A DNA stretch of 64,000 nucleotides from Methanobacterium sp. SMA-27 (GTDB taxonomy: Archaea > Methanobacteriota > Methanobacteria > Methanobacteriales > Methanobacteriaceae): the NCBI RefSeq assembly GCF_000744455.1, contig NZ_JQLY01000001.1, positions 1,736,001 through 1,800,000 of the forward strand. The letters run 5' to 3'. The translations under genes and the position numbers were made by a program. The notes beneath the pieces were generated by a model that was not told the DNA's origin, made no database searches, and was given only the letters and a program-made list of their open reading frames with translations. Positions 9,378 to 17,888 of this stretch are shown in pieces. Positions within the stretch are counted from its first letter, which is position 1, and each line of letters opens with the position of its first letter.

Positions 9378-10782
9378 ATCTATCTCTTGTTCTATGTATC
9401 AATTCTCTGACTTGATTAATAAATTTTGCAAGGAATATTTCATCCCTCTCAATGGTCTGTGACACATAATCTTCACCTAATCTTAAATCTCTTCTTGCCG
9501 TTTTAATTTCTGTTCTTGGGGCGAATATTACATATACAGGAATTCCTAGAATAATTAATGCGCTTCCAATAATTATCTGGCTGGGTGCACACTGGGTCAT
9601 TATGTAGATACTGATAATAACACCCAGTACAGGAATTATCCAGGGGAGCTTAATACCCTCTGTGAATTTTTTTCTGAGTGGAAATACGGATATACATGTT
9701 AGAAGATAGCAGAATAATAATGTAAACACTGAGAGAATAATTAGTTTATCAATAGTGCCAAATATTGCTGCAATTAATGTTACTATGCTCTGTGCAATCA
9801 GAGCAATATATGGTGTACCATATTTTGGATGAACTTTGGCTAAGATCCGTGGAAGCAGACCATCAGCAGCCATTGCATAAGGTATCCTTGCAGAAGATAA
9901 TATTCCTGCCTCATCTGAACCTGATATTGATAGAAGAGCTCCTAAAGTTAGGAAACCTGCACCTATTGCACCTACAAGAGCATAACCTGCTAATGCTAAT
10001 GGTGCTGTTGATGTGGAAAGTTCAAACCATGGAACTAAACCTAAAATAACAAAATTTGTAAGAATATAGAAGAGAGCAATTACTCCCATTCCAATACCTA
10101 TTGCAAGAGGAATTGTTCTTTTTGAATTTATTATCTCATCAGATGGAACTGTAACCAATTCAAATCCAACATATGCCCAGAATATTAGTACAATTGCACT
10201 TCCAAGACCACTGAACCCTAAAGGGGCTATGGGGGTGAAGTTGGCAACTAGTAATGATGGTTTAATTATGAAATATGCTAAACCAGCAAATGTTAAAATA
10301 AGTATAGGAGCTATTTTAAGAATAGTTAAAATATCATTGGCTCTACCTGCCTGTCTAACACCAAAGTAGTTTATAATTGTAAGAAACAAAACAAATAGGA
10401 ATTTTATAATAATTTGCAGAGTCTGCGACATGTGTGGAATGAAGAAATTCAGATATGCAACAAATGCAAGTGGAAATACTGCAATTGCACTCCATGATGC
10501 TATTAAAAGAGACCATCCTGTTAAAAATCCTGTGAAATCCCCAAATGCTCTTTTTGCATATGCATAGGGCCCTCCTACCTGAGGTACTCTTGAGGAACAT
10601 TCGGCAAAGCATAAAGCTATTATTATAGCCATAACTCCTGCTATTACCCAAGCAAAAACCGAAAATGGACCAAGTAAACCTGCTCCAAATGAAGCTGCAA
10701 TATATATGTCTGCACCAACAATTGTACCTATTACAAGACTGACAACATCATATAGACCCAATGATCTATTTAACTCTGACAT
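9370..10782 (-). CDS. APC-family amino acid permease
   Basis: 470 residues, about 12 membrane spans, starting MSELNRSLGLYDVVSLVIGT. The first helix contains VIGTIVGADIY, the unwound GxxxGxG-type substrate-binding turn of APC transporters, and a later segment GPYAYAKRAFGDFTGFLTG is the APC signature after helix 2. It probably imports an amino acid or polyamine by cation symport. A hydrophilic C-terminal tail of about 45 residues is cytoplasmic. Its 3' end overlaps the convergent radical SAM gene by 8 bp, and its 5' end faces the aminotransferase gene. Confidence 0.87.
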   Translation of the reverse strand: MSELNRSLGLYDVVSLVIGTIVGADIYIAASFGAGLLGPFSVFAWVIAGVMAIIIALCFAECSSRVPQVGGPYAYAKRAFGDFTGFLTGWSLLIASWSAIAVFPLAFVAYLNFFIPHMSQTLQIIIKFLFVLFLTIINYFGVRQAGRANDILTILKIAPILILTFAGLAYFIIKPSLLVANFTPIAPLGFSGLGSAIVLIFWAYVGFELVTVPSDEIINSKRTIPLAIGIGMGVIALFYILTNFVILGLVPWFELSTSTAPLALAGYALVGAIGAGFLTLGALLSISGSDEAGILSSARIPYAMAADGLLPRILAKVHPKYGTPYIALIAQSIVTLIAAIFGTIDKLIILSVFTLLFCYLLTCISVFPLRKKFTEGIKLPWIIPVLGVIISIYIMTQCAPSQIIIGSALIILGIPVYVIFAPRTEIKTARRDLRLGEDYVSQTIERDEIFLAKFINQVRELIHRTRDRFS

Positions 10783-10829
10783 AGATTCGATATATATAAG
10801 TGCAAATAAAAATAGGTATGGTAATTGTT

Positions 10830-11948
10830 ATGGAACCCTCAAAACGTGTACAATCAATAAACCTTTCAGAAATAAGAAAGATGTTCGAAATGGCCGGTGA
10901 AGATTCAATAAACCTTGGACTTGGAGAACCGGACTTCAATACCCCAAAACATATAATAGAAGCTGCTTCAAATGCAATGAGAGAAGGTTTCACCCATTAC
11001 ACATCAAATATGGGGATATTGGAGTTAAGAGAAGCAATAACCCGCAAATTTAAAATTGATAATGGAATTAACACTTCTCCCAAATCTGTGCTAGTAACTG
11101 TAGGTGCTAGTGAAGCCATTTATATGTGTATGCAGGCACTTGTAAACCCTGGAGATGAAGTTCTAATACCTGATCCTGGATTTCTGTCATACAATGCATG
11201 TGTAAGTCTTGCTGGAGGCATACCTAGAGGAATTACACCTAATATGGAAAATAATCTTCGAATGACTGCAGAGGATGTTAATGAAAGAATCACAAACAAA
11301 ACCAAGGCCATAATGTTGAATTCCCCCTCAAATCCAACTGGAAGTGTAATGGAAAAAGAGGATATTAAAGCAATTTCTGAAATTGCCGATGATAATGGCA
11401 TTTATCTAATTTCTGATGAAGTCTATGAAAAGATTATCTACAACAATGTACACCATAGTCCTGGCAAATTTTGTGAAAACGCTATTACAATTAATGGATT
11501 TTCAAAGTCTTATGCGATGACAGGGTTTAGAATAGGTTATGTTACAGCCAATTCAGAAATAACAGAAGAACTTTTAAAGATTCATCAGTATACAACTGCT
11601 TGTGCAAGTTCAATGGTACAGAAAGCAGCATTAGCTGCTCTTGAAGGCCCCCAGAATAATATTGCAGAAATGGTATCTGAATTCAAAAGAAGAAGGGATC
11701 TGGTTGTTAATAGATTGAATGGAATGGGAATTGAATGTTCATCACCCCATGGAGCATTTTATATTTTTCCAAAAATTAACAATCCAGAAGAATTTGTTAA
11801 AGCTGGCCTGAAAAAAGGTGTTGTAATGGTTCAGGGCAAAGCATTTGGTACTCATGGAAAAGATCATGTGAGGCTATCCTATGCAACATCATACAACCAA
11901 TTAGAAGATGCAATGGACAGGTTAGAATCAATAAATTATAAATTTTAG
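10830..11948 (+). CDS. PLP-dependent aminotransferase, class I (aspartate aminotransferase-like)
   Basis: About 372 residues from the chosen ATG (MEPSKRVQSINLSEIRKMFE). The frame is open to a GTG at 10800, but AGGTATGG lies at a good ribosome-binding distance from 10830 and family members begin here. LGLGEPDFNTP, the NSPSNPTGSVM loop, ISDEVYEKI and GFSKSYAMTGFRIGY (PLP lysine in SKS) are classic fold-type I aminotransferase motifs. Cytoplasmic transamination of an amino or aromatic acid is expected, specificity unresolved. It is followed within 6 bp by the QueG-like gene. Confidence 0.88.
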   Translation: MEPSKRVQSINLSEIRKMFEMAGEDSINLGLGEPDFNTPKHIIEAASNAMREGFTHYTSNMGILELREAITRKFKIDNGINTSPKSVLVTVGASEAIYMCMQALVNPGDEVLIPDPGFLSYNACVSLAGGIPRGITPNMENNLRMTAEDVNERITNKTKAIMLNSPSNPTGSVMEKEDIKAISEIADDNGIYLISDEVYEKIIYNNVHHSPGKFCENAITINGFSKSYAMTGFRIGYVTANSEITEELLKIHQYTTACASSMVQKAALAALEGPQNNIAEMVSEFKRRRDLVVNRLNGMGIECSSPHGAFYIFPKINNPEEFVKAGLKKGVVMVQGKAFGTHGKDHVRLSYATSYNQLEDAMDRLESINYKF

Positions 11949-11954
11949 ATTTTC

Positions 11955-12785
11955 ATGAAGGGTAAATCCATTAAAGAAAAAGTTATTGATAAGTGTAAAG
12001 AACTTGATATTCCACTTGTTGGATTTGCACCTATTGAACGTTGGTCCAATCCGCCCAAAGAACTTCCAAACAGTTTTAAAGAATGGATACCCAAAGAATT
12101 CTGGCCAAAATCCATATATCCTGATGTGGAAACAGTAATTGTTATTGGACTTCCTATTCAACTCCCCATAGTTGAAACAGCTCCTTCTATTTATTATCAT
12201 GAACTCTACAAAACAGTGAATATATTATTAGATATTAAAGCCTATGAAATTTCAAATTTCCTAACAAAAATTGGTTATCCATCAATATACCTGCCAAGGG
12301 ATGGTTATGGTGATATTGAGGTTCTTTTTAAAAAACCCATGGCTTTTTTCTCCCACAAACATGCGGCTTTCCTAGCGGGTATGGGTTCATTTGGTGAAAA
12401 CAATGTTATCCTTACAGAAGAGTATGGTCCGCGTGTCAGGTTCACATCAATATTCACAACAGCCAAAATAGAAGGGGATAAGATCAAAGGGACAGATCTA
12501 TGTAAACACTGCCAAAGATGTGTTTCTCAGTGCCCAGTAAATGCAATTCCTGAAAGGAAAGAATCTAAAGAATTTCCATTACCAATGGATAAATTAGACT
12601 GTGCAACTAGGAGTAAAAAACTAAGGGAAAAATTCATATCACCCTGCGGAATATGCATTAAAGTTTGTCCTGTTGGAAATGATAGAAAAAAATTCAATAG
12701 AAAAGACATGTCAATTTATTCTGATAAAACTGAAACAAAATACACTAAGGCATGGGAACATGTTAAGAAATATGGAAGCAACTAA
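11955..12785 (+). CDS. QueG-like 4Fe-4S protein
   Basis: 276 residues. The C-terminal third contains CKHCQRCVSQCPVNAIP and, 40 residues on, SPCGICIKVCPVGND, together two [4Fe-4S] clusters arranged as in epoxyqueuosine reductase and its relatives. The N-terminal part has VETVIVIGLPI and HKHAAFLAGMGSFGENN, resembling the cobalamin-binding N-domain of QueG. Archaea do not make queuosine by this route, so the enzyme probably reduces or dehalogenates something else. It follows the aminotransferase directly and may be cotranscribed. Function unknown. Confidence 0.75.
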   Translation: MKGKSIKEKVIDKCKELDIPLVGFAPIERWSNPPKELPNSFKEWIPKEFWPKSIYPDVETVIVIGLPIQLPIVETAPSIYYHELYKTVNILLDIKAYEISNFLTKIGYPSIYLPRDGYGDIEVLFKKPMAFFSHKHAAFLAGMGSFGENNVILTEEYGPRVRFTSIFTTAKIEGDKIKGTDLCKHCQRCVSQCPVNAIPERKESKEFPLPMDKLDCATRSKKLREKFISPCGICIKVCPVGNDRKKFNRKDMSIYSDKTETKYTKAWEHVKKYGSN

Positions 12786-12859
12786 TTAACTTTGAATAAT
12801 TCCAATATTATAAATTCACATTATAAGTTTAAAAAATAATCAAAGCAGGAGATAAACAA

Positions 12860-14041
12860 ATGAAAAATTTATTTGCAGATAGAATGTCTAAGGTTCCTAG
12901 ATCATTTGTAAGAGAAATTTTGAAGGTTACTGAGAACCCTGATATCATCTCGTTTGCAGGAGGCCTTCCCAACCCACTATCATTCCCACATAACGAACTT
13001 GCAGAGGCATCAGCATTTGTTCTTTCTAATTCTAGTAATAAAGCTCTCCAATATAGTTCTACTGAAGGATATAAACCATTACGAGAATATATTGCAAATA
13101 GATACCAGCTTTCTGGTTTGGATGTTTCATCAGATAATATCCTTATAACCAATGGTTCTCAACAGGGTTTGGATCTTATTGGAAAAATATTTTTGAATCG
13201 TGGCGATGCCGTGCTAATTGAAAGACCAACATATTTAGCGGCAATACAGGCATTTGGATTGTATGAACCCAAATTTGTTTCGGTACCACTATTAAATGAT
13301 GGTGTAGATTTGAATATACTTAAAAATATGGTTGAAACTTTTAATCCAAAAATTTTCTATTCTGTTCCAAACTTCCAGAATCCAACTGGAATAACTTATT
13401 CATTGGAAAAAAGGAAAGAAATCGGAAAAATATTCAACAAAAACCGTACTATTTTTGTTGAAGACAATCCATACGGCGAAATAAGGTTCATGGGAGATGA
13501 TCTACCTCCAGTTAAGAAATACCTTAAAAGATCAATTCTTCTAGGTTCATTTTCAAAAATTGTTTCACCAGGTATGAGACTTGGATGGATAGTTGCAGAT
13601 AATGAAATTATGAATAATTTAGTAACTGCAAAACAGGCATCTGATCTTCACTCTAATTTTTTATCCCAAATGATTGTTCATCGATACCTAACTGATAATG
13701 ATGTTGAAAAACATCTCAATAATATTAGAAAGATGTATAAAATACAAAGAGATTGTATGATAACCATGATTAAGAAGTACTTCCCCTCTGATGTGAAGTA
13801 CACTAGACCCGAAGGTGGAATGTTTTTATGGGTTACCCTACATGATGGAATGTCTTCAATGGAATTATTTGAAATTGCATTAGATGAAAATGTTGCATTT
13901 GTTCCAGGAGAAGCATTTTATTCGGATGATCCTGAGTTAAACACTTTAAGACTTAATTTCTCTAATTCAGATGTGAAAAAAATTGAAGAAGGAATAAAGA
14001 GGCTAGGAAATTCTATTAAAATGTTAGAACTAAAAATGTAA
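12860..14041 (+). CDS. PLP-dependent aminotransferase (2-aminoadipate/LysN-like)
   Basis: 393 residues. The N-terminus FADRMSKVPRSFVREILK, then ISFAGGLPNPLSFP, QYSSTEGYKPLREYI and NGSQQGLDLIGKIF are hallmarks of the LysN/aromatic aminotransferase group related to MocR C-terminal domains. The lysine site is GSFSKIVSPGMRLGW. GGAGATAAACAAATG gives a clear ribosome binding site. The likely substrate is a 2-oxo acid such as an aromatic or 2-oxoadipate-like acid. It lies about 75 bp after the QueG-like gene and may be independently transcribed. Confidence 0.87.
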   Translation: MKNLFADRMSKVPRSFVREILKVTENPDIISFAGGLPNPLSFPHNELAEASAFVLSNSSNKALQYSSTEGYKPLREYIANRYQLSGLDVSSDNILITNGSQQGLDLIGKIFLNRGDAVLIERPTYLAAIQAFGLYEPKFVSVPLLNDGVDLNILKNMVETFNPKIFYSVPNFQNPTGITYSLEKRKEIGKIFNKNRTIFVEDNPYGEIRFMGDDLPPVKKYLKRSILLGSFSKIVSPGMRLGWIVADNEIMNNLVTAKQASDLHSNFLSQMIVHRYLTDNDVEKHLNNIRKMYKIQRDCMITMIKKYFPSDVKYTRPEGGMFLWVTLHDGMSSMELFEIALDENVAFVPGEAFYSDDPELNTLRLNFSNSDVKKIEEGIKRLGNSIKMLELKM

Positions 14042-14061
14042 AAAAAATTAATTGGAAATAT

Positions 14062-14448
14062 TTATTTTCGATTCATCCATTGATTTGAACAATCACTTCG
14101 AAGATAATAAGTCCAATAACCTTTATAATCCCCATAACCTTCTGCAATTTCATTTAAATTCTCATTAATAACATCAGATCCATAATAATTCTTTGCACAT
14201 TTTATTAGCATCATATCTTTTTGAGAAATATCATCCATTATTCCTAAGCCCCTTATAAGTTCTAGATGAGCAGAATATTCACCAATACCCTTTATATTAA
14301 GCAACCAATTTTTAACTTCTTCTAATGGTGCATAACGTAAAAAATCCTCTTCAATATTTGCGAATGAATCAGAAACATTCATTAAATACTCTGATTTTTT
14401 ACGGTTGTTCAATATTGTAGTTAATTTTTCTACACCCAAATTTTTTAT
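14062..14448 (-). pseudogene. DNA glycosylase (AlkA/HhH-GPD), C-terminal fragment
   Basis: About 130 residues of genuine glycosylase sequence preceded by residues supplied by the left end of the IS element (the open frame starts at 14499 inside the IS). EVKNWLLNIKGIGEYSAHLE is the helix-hairpin-helix, followed by RGLGIMDDISQKD with an acidic residue placed like the catalytic Asp. This is the C-terminal half of a 3-methyladenine/8-oxoguanine-type glycosylase that would excise damaged bases. The N-terminal part of the same gene lies on the far side of the IS (15739-16005). The middle, roughly 70 residues including the helices before the hairpin, is missing, so the gene is very likely dead. Confidence 0.75.
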
Positions 14449-14534
14449 CCTAATGTTGGAGAATACCCCATCTGTGAGGGTGGGGATGAATTCAACCACA
14501 ACATGTTAATAATAATTTAGCAATAAATAATATT

Positions 14535-15701
14535 ATGTTAAGAGCATATAGATATCGAATGTATCCGACTAAAAACCAAGAAGAAATGGTTAACAAACAT
14601 TTTGGAGGATGTCGATACGTGTATAATTGGGGATTAGAATATAAAGTTCGAACATATTATGAAACGGGTAAATCAATATCCCGTTTCGCTCTTAACAAAG
14701 AAATAACATTACTCAAACAAAGTGAAGTATGGCTCAAAGAAATTAACAGTCAATCATTACAAGGAGCTACCCTTAACCTTGATAATGCATTCGCAAGGTT
14801 TTATAGAGAGAAAAAAGGATTCCCACATTTTAAATCAAAGAAAAATAGGGTACAATCATTCAATGTACCACAGAATTATAAAGTTGATTTCAATAACAAT
14901 GAAATATACCTTCCTAAGATAGGATGGGTGAAAACAAAATTACATAGACAATTCAAAGGTAAAACGCAAACAGCAACGATCTCTAAGACAAATACTGGTA
15001 AATATTATATCAGTATTCTAATTGATGATGAACAATCATTACCTGAAAAGGTAAAATTCAATCAGAAAACCACCGTAGGATTGGATATGGGTTTAACCCA
15101 CTTCTTAATTACAAGTAACGGTGTTAAGGTTAATAATCCACGTCCTCTTAAAACAAAACTTCGTAAACTTAAACGTGAACAACGGAAGTTATCACGTAAA
15201 CAGAAAGGTTCAAATAATCTTAACAAACAACGAATCAAAGTATCAAAGATTCATGAACGAATACGAAACATACGTGAGGATTTCCAGCATAAACTTAGTA
15301 AATCTATTGTATGTGAAAACCTAGCAATAGCAATAGAGAAATTAAATATTAAAGGCATGCTACGAAACCATAACCTCGCACAAAGTATAAGTGATGTTGG
15401 CTGGGCAGGATTCATAGATAAATTAAAATATAAAACTGAATGGTATGGTAAAACATTACACCAAATAGGACAGTTTGAACCATCAAGTAAAATATGCAGC
15501 AATTGCGGATACCCTAACTGTAATTTAAAATTACATCATCGTGAATGGATTTGTCCAAATTGTGAAAAAAGACATGATCGTGATGTCAATGCAGCAGTTA
15601 ATATACGTGATTTTGCTTTGGATAAGCAAAATTTAATCAGTACCGTAGGAACTACGGAATTTAAAGCTTCTCTGAGAAACCCACAAAAGTGGATTCAATG
15701 A
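14535..15701 (+). CDS. tnpB: RNA-guided endonuclease TnpB
   Basis: 388 residues, full length. The N-terminal MLRAYRYRMYPTKNQEE is the TnpB wedge-domain start. The RuvC-like nuclease residues appear intact: D184 in VGLDMGLTHF, E268 in IAIEKLNIKGM and the final Asp near 350 in HDRDVNAAVNI. The zinc finger is C321/C324 and C340/C343. TnpB uses an omega-RNA transcribed from the element's 3' end to cut empty donor sites next to a target-adjacent motif, helping the IS persist. The coding 3' end overlaps the presumed omega-RNA. With all key residues present it is likely active, unlike many decayed copies. Confidence 0.9.
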   Translation: MLRAYRYRMYPTKNQEEMVNKHFGGCRYVYNWGLEYKVRTYYETGKSISRFALNKEITLLKQSEVWLKEINSQSLQGATLNLDNAFARFYREKKGFPHFKSKKNRVQSFNVPQNYKVDFNNNEIYLPKIGWVKTKLHRQFKGKTQTATISKTNTGKYYISILIDDEQSLPEKVKFNQKTTVGLDMGLTHFLITSNGVKVNNPRPLKTKLRKLKREQRKLSRKQKGSNNLNKQRIKVSKIHERIRNIREDFQHKLSKSIVCENLAIAIEKLNIKGMLRNHNLAQSISDVGWAGFIDKLKYKTEWYGKTLHQIGQFEPSSKICSNCGYPNCNLKLHHREWICPNCEKRHDRDVNAAVNIRDFALDKQNLISTVGTTEFKASLRNPQKWIQ

Positions 15702-15738
15702 AGGAAGAAGCCCATTCCAAATGGGAGGGGTAGTTCAC
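15636..15738 (+). ncRNA. putative omega-RNA (reRNA) scaffold of TnpB
   Basis: The 3' end of tnpB and the right end of the IS hold three hairpins: CCGTAG-gaa-CTACGG (15643-15657), CCAC-aaaa-GTGG (15681-15692) and CCCATT-cca-AATGGG (15711-15725). All three reappear in the tnpB-less copy near 53.1 kb, where the third stem has different bases but still pairs, which argues for an RNA structure. In known systems the omega-RNA ends with a guide copied from the flank, here from 15739 on. Exact 5' end is unknown. Confidence 0.6.
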
Positions 15739-16005
15739 TCTATCAATAAGTTCAGTTTTTACAGATTCACTTATGTTTTTATATGCAAAAAGAGTATAAT
15801 TTAAAATCGGTTTTTCAACTGTTCCTTCATCCTCAACTCGGAATGCAATGGTTTGATCTTCAATATAAACAGCTTGGGTAAGAGAAAAATCATTAGTTGA
15901 TTGTTCACCCCCAGTAGGAGCAAACATATTAATAAAATTCATTGATTTAGAAAAGTCAAATGGATTAGTCGGAAATATTTTTCCATTAATGGTTTTAACC
16001 TTCAA
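15739..16005 (-). pseudogene. DNA glycosylase (AlkA-like), N-terminal fragment
   Basis: About 90 residues of the N-terminal domain of the glycosylase interrupted by the IS, with NDFSLTQAVYIEDQTIAFRV and KPILNYTLFAYKN. The reading continues into the IS right end, adding about 24 foreign residues before a stop at 15661. The frame is open to a GTG at 16014, but GGTGGGG favours the TTG at 16005. Fragment lengths (about 90 plus 130) fall well short of the usual 290 or so, so sequence between them has been lost. tRNA-Ser lies just upstream on the same strand. Confidence 0.65.
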
Positions 16006-16029
16006 TATCCCCACCTAGATTATATGAAG

Positions 16030-16114
16030 CGCCGGGGCCGGGATTTGAACCCGGGTGATCCAAAGGATCAGTGGATTAGCAGTCCACCGCCGTACCAGGC
16101 TGGGCCACCCCGAC
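16030..16114 (-). tRNA. tRNA-Ser (anticodon GCT)
   Basis: On the minus strand the sequence folds into a class II cloverleaf. The acceptor arm is GTCGGGG with CCCCGGC (one G-U pair), followed by discriminator G. The anticodon stem is GTGGA/TCCAC with loop CTGCTAA, giving anticodon GCT. A long variable arm (TGATCC-ttt-GGATCA) and a T-arm CCGGG-TTCAAAT-CCCGG complete it. CCA is not encoded. It reads AGC/AGU serine codons. It lies 145 bp downstream of the SRP RNA gene in the same direction. Confidence 0.95.
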
Positions 16115-16204
16115 AAAATTTGATTTTTATTCAAAGAGAAACTTTGATCAATTATTTGAGATAGTGCTCTAAATCAATAAAACACGTATTGGAAACATTT
16201 ATCA

Positions 16205-16240
16205 ATCATGGTTTAAAAGCTTTTGGAATTTTTCCATGAT
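16205..16240. repeat. nested inverted repeat between SRP RNA and tRNA-Ser
   Basis: ATCATGG (16205-16211) pairs with CCATGAT (16234-16240). Inside are the palindrome AAAAGCTTTT and the hairpin GGAA-ttt-TTCC. It lies 20 bp beyond the 3' end of the SRP RNA and could be a terminator or a processing signal of a joint 7S RNA-tRNA transcript. No long T-run follows. Confidence 0.45.
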
Positions 16241-16259
16241 CTAACCATTAATATAAGGT

Positions 16260-16566
16260 GGGCACGTTCAAGAGTGGACAAACCTCGCGAGCATTGGTGA
16301 TCCAAAAACTTGACTCCACCCCGTTGCTCCACAAGCATCAGCTGTCCACAGTAGAGATGCTTCTTTCCAGACCTGACCCGTTCCCATTGTTAAAACAGTT
16401 AATTCAGGCCCTACAGCCCAAATCCTGCTACCACTGATCCTGCAGGACGAAGTTTCGACATCAAATTCAAGGGCCAAAACCCGTTTGATATGCCGCCTCT
16501 TGAACTTCGACCGCGCCATAAGGGGATATGCGCTAACAAAGGACCCCTAACCCTCCGGTCTAGCCC
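16260..16566 (-). ncRNA. signal recognition particle RNA (archaeal 7S RNA)
   Basis: A GC-rich block of about 307 bases in AT-rich surroundings. Read on the minus strand it contains the universal helix 8 region GGGTCAGGTCTGGAAAGAAG with the expected asymmetric and tetraloop elements, the paired GCTGATGCTTGTGGA arm, and a 5' part with GGGGTCC. The 5' GGGC and 3' GCCC can pair as helix 1 of archaeal SRP RNA. It scaffolds SRP19 and SRP54 for cotranslational targeting of membrane proteins. The TATA-like stretch 16575-16592 lies upstream. Ends are accurate to a few bases. An apparent 83-codon frame inside it is not a gene. Confidence 0.93.
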
Positions 16567-16574
16567 ACTTTAAT

Positions 16575-16592
16575 TTTATATTTATTAGTATT
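16575..16592 (-). promoter_or_regulatory. TATA box region for SRP RNA
   Basis: On the minus strand ACTAATAAATATAAAATT sits about 15-25 bp upstream of the first base of the SRP RNA, in the place expected of an archaeal TATA element. Assigned by position and composition only. Confidence 0.4.
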
Positions 16593-16693
16593 TGAACCTT
16601 GCGATCATTTAAAAAAAATTCTAAATTACATAAACTTATTTTAAACTGATTATTTGAGAATATTTTTATTCCCGTATCTACAAAAATATAATC

Positions 16694-17677
16694 ATGGAAT
16701 GGCTGTTGATTATTGGTGTAATAACTGCTATGTACATGGCATTCAACATAGCTGCCAACGATATTGGAAATTCTATGGGCACCGTAGTAGGTAGTGGAGC
16801 TCTTACCATGCGTAAAGCCCTATTAATAGGTGCCCTATTTGAATTTTTAGGTGCAATATTCCTTGGAAGTAGTGTTATTAAAACCGTTGGAAGTGGAATA
16901 GTACCACTTGAATTTATGACCGGTTTGGGTGCATTTATAATAACCATGTCAGCGGGTATATGGATTACAATTACCCTCATTAAAAAAATACCGATATCGG
17001 GTTCAGATGCTATTGTGAGTTCTGTCTTAGGATATGGTATTGTATATGCAGGCATAAATCATCTTGAATGGACTACAGTCGGATATATTATGGCAAGCTG
17101 GGTTATTTCTCCGTTGATTGGACTGGCATCAGGATTTCTGGTTTATTATTTCTTAAAATTGGGATTCCTCAACAAGGTCAAAAATAATATAGGTGCTAAA
17201 GACCGTGCAGAGAAAATATTTTCTTATTTCCAAATTGGGAGTTCATCTTTTGCTGCTTTAGGAGTAGGTGCAATAGATATAGCTGCAGCAACAGGAGTTT
17301 TATACGTAACTGTTGGTTCAACAATAGGTTTCTCAATTAAGTTATTAGGTGCCTTTGCACTTGTTTTAGGAATATTAATAGCAGGTAATAGAATAACAGA
17401 CACAATTGGAAGAAGGATAACCGAATTAGTTCCCACTAGAGGTTTTTCAGCTCAAATTTCAGCGGGTTCAATTACAATACTCTTTGCATCGCTTGGAATT
17501 CCCATATCACCTACACAAACTCTTGTTGGTTCAGTAATAGGTGTTGGTATGGCAAGAGGTACATCAACAGTAAAATTAGATGTTATAAAACATATTGCAT
17601 CTACATGGATAATTACAATTCCTGCATGTATTGGAATATCTGCATCGCTATACTTAATAATAAATGCAATTATCTAG
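16694..17677 (+). CDS. pit: inorganic phosphate transporter, PiT family
   Basis: 327 residues, about 9-10 membrane spans. The N-terminal AANDIGNSMGTVVGSGALT and the C-terminal GIPISPTQTLVGSVIGVGMA are the paired PiT signature motifs (GANDVANA-like and P-S-S/T-Q-T repeats) that line the substrate site. It should take up phosphate with Na+ or H+. Length is normal for the short archaeal form. It stands alone between the SRP RNA and the fprA operon with no PhoU-like partner visible, so it may be constitutive. Confidence 0.9.
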   Translation: MEWLLIIGVITAMYMAFNIAANDIGNSMGTVVGSGALTMRKALLIGALFEFLGAIFLGSSVIKTVGSGIVPLEFMTGLGAFIITMSAGIWITITLIKKIPISGSDAIVSSVLGYGIVYAGINHLEWTTVGYIMASWVISPLIGLASGFLVYYFLKLGFLNKVKNNIGAKDRAEKIFSYFQIGSSSFAALGVGAIDIAAATGVLYVTVGSTIGFSIKLLGAFALVLGILIAGNRITDTIGRRITELVPTRGFSAQISAGSITILFASLGIPISPTQTLVGSVIGVGMARGTSTVKLDVIKHIASTWIITIPACIGISASLYLIINAII

Positions 17678-17825
17678 GTAAATACTTAAAAATTGAGTTT
17701 ATAATAATTTCATAATTTTAAATAAAATAGCCAAAAGATAGTTAATTATTAATATTCAATCTATTTTATTGAATTTAAATGATATAAATCCTTCATTACA
17801 AATTCAAAGAATTCTTTTCCAAAAA

Positions 17826-17834
17826 AATATATAG
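17826..17834 (+). promoter_or_regulatory. TATA box of the fprA operon
   Basis: AATATATAG preceded by an A-rich (BRE-like) run, about 54 bp upstream of the fprA start, predicts transcription starting near 17857. The ribosome binding site TTGGAGG lies about 10 bases before the ATG. Confidence 0.5.
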
Positions 17835-17888
17835 AATCAAATCTTAAATAATAATAGAATTAGTCTTCTATTTTGGAGGAAAAAAATT

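Larger units (their letters stand above)
14449..15738 (+). mobile_element. IS200/IS605-superfamily element with tnpB only (IS1341-like)
   Basis: Ends are defined by comparison with a deleted copy at 53056-53281. Both share a left end beginning just 3' of a TTTAT pentamer (here 14444-14448) and reading taatgttggagaatacc, and a right end finishing gggaggggtagttcac. The element is 1290 bp, has no terminal inverted repeats or target duplication, and contains a single gene, tnpB. That is typical of IS605-group elements, which insert 3' to a short fixed target using a Y1 transposase (TnpA), not encoded in this window. It splits a DNA glycosylase gene. Confidence 0.8.

Noticed and set aside
9765..10049. 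94-codon plus-strand frame
   Set aside because: Antisense to the APC permease, with leucine/methionine-rich nonsense composition and no ribosome site.
16268..16519. 83-codon open frame on the minus strand
   Set aside because: It lies wholly inside the SRP RNA, whose helix 8 motif is unmistakable; the frame reflects the GC-rich RNA.
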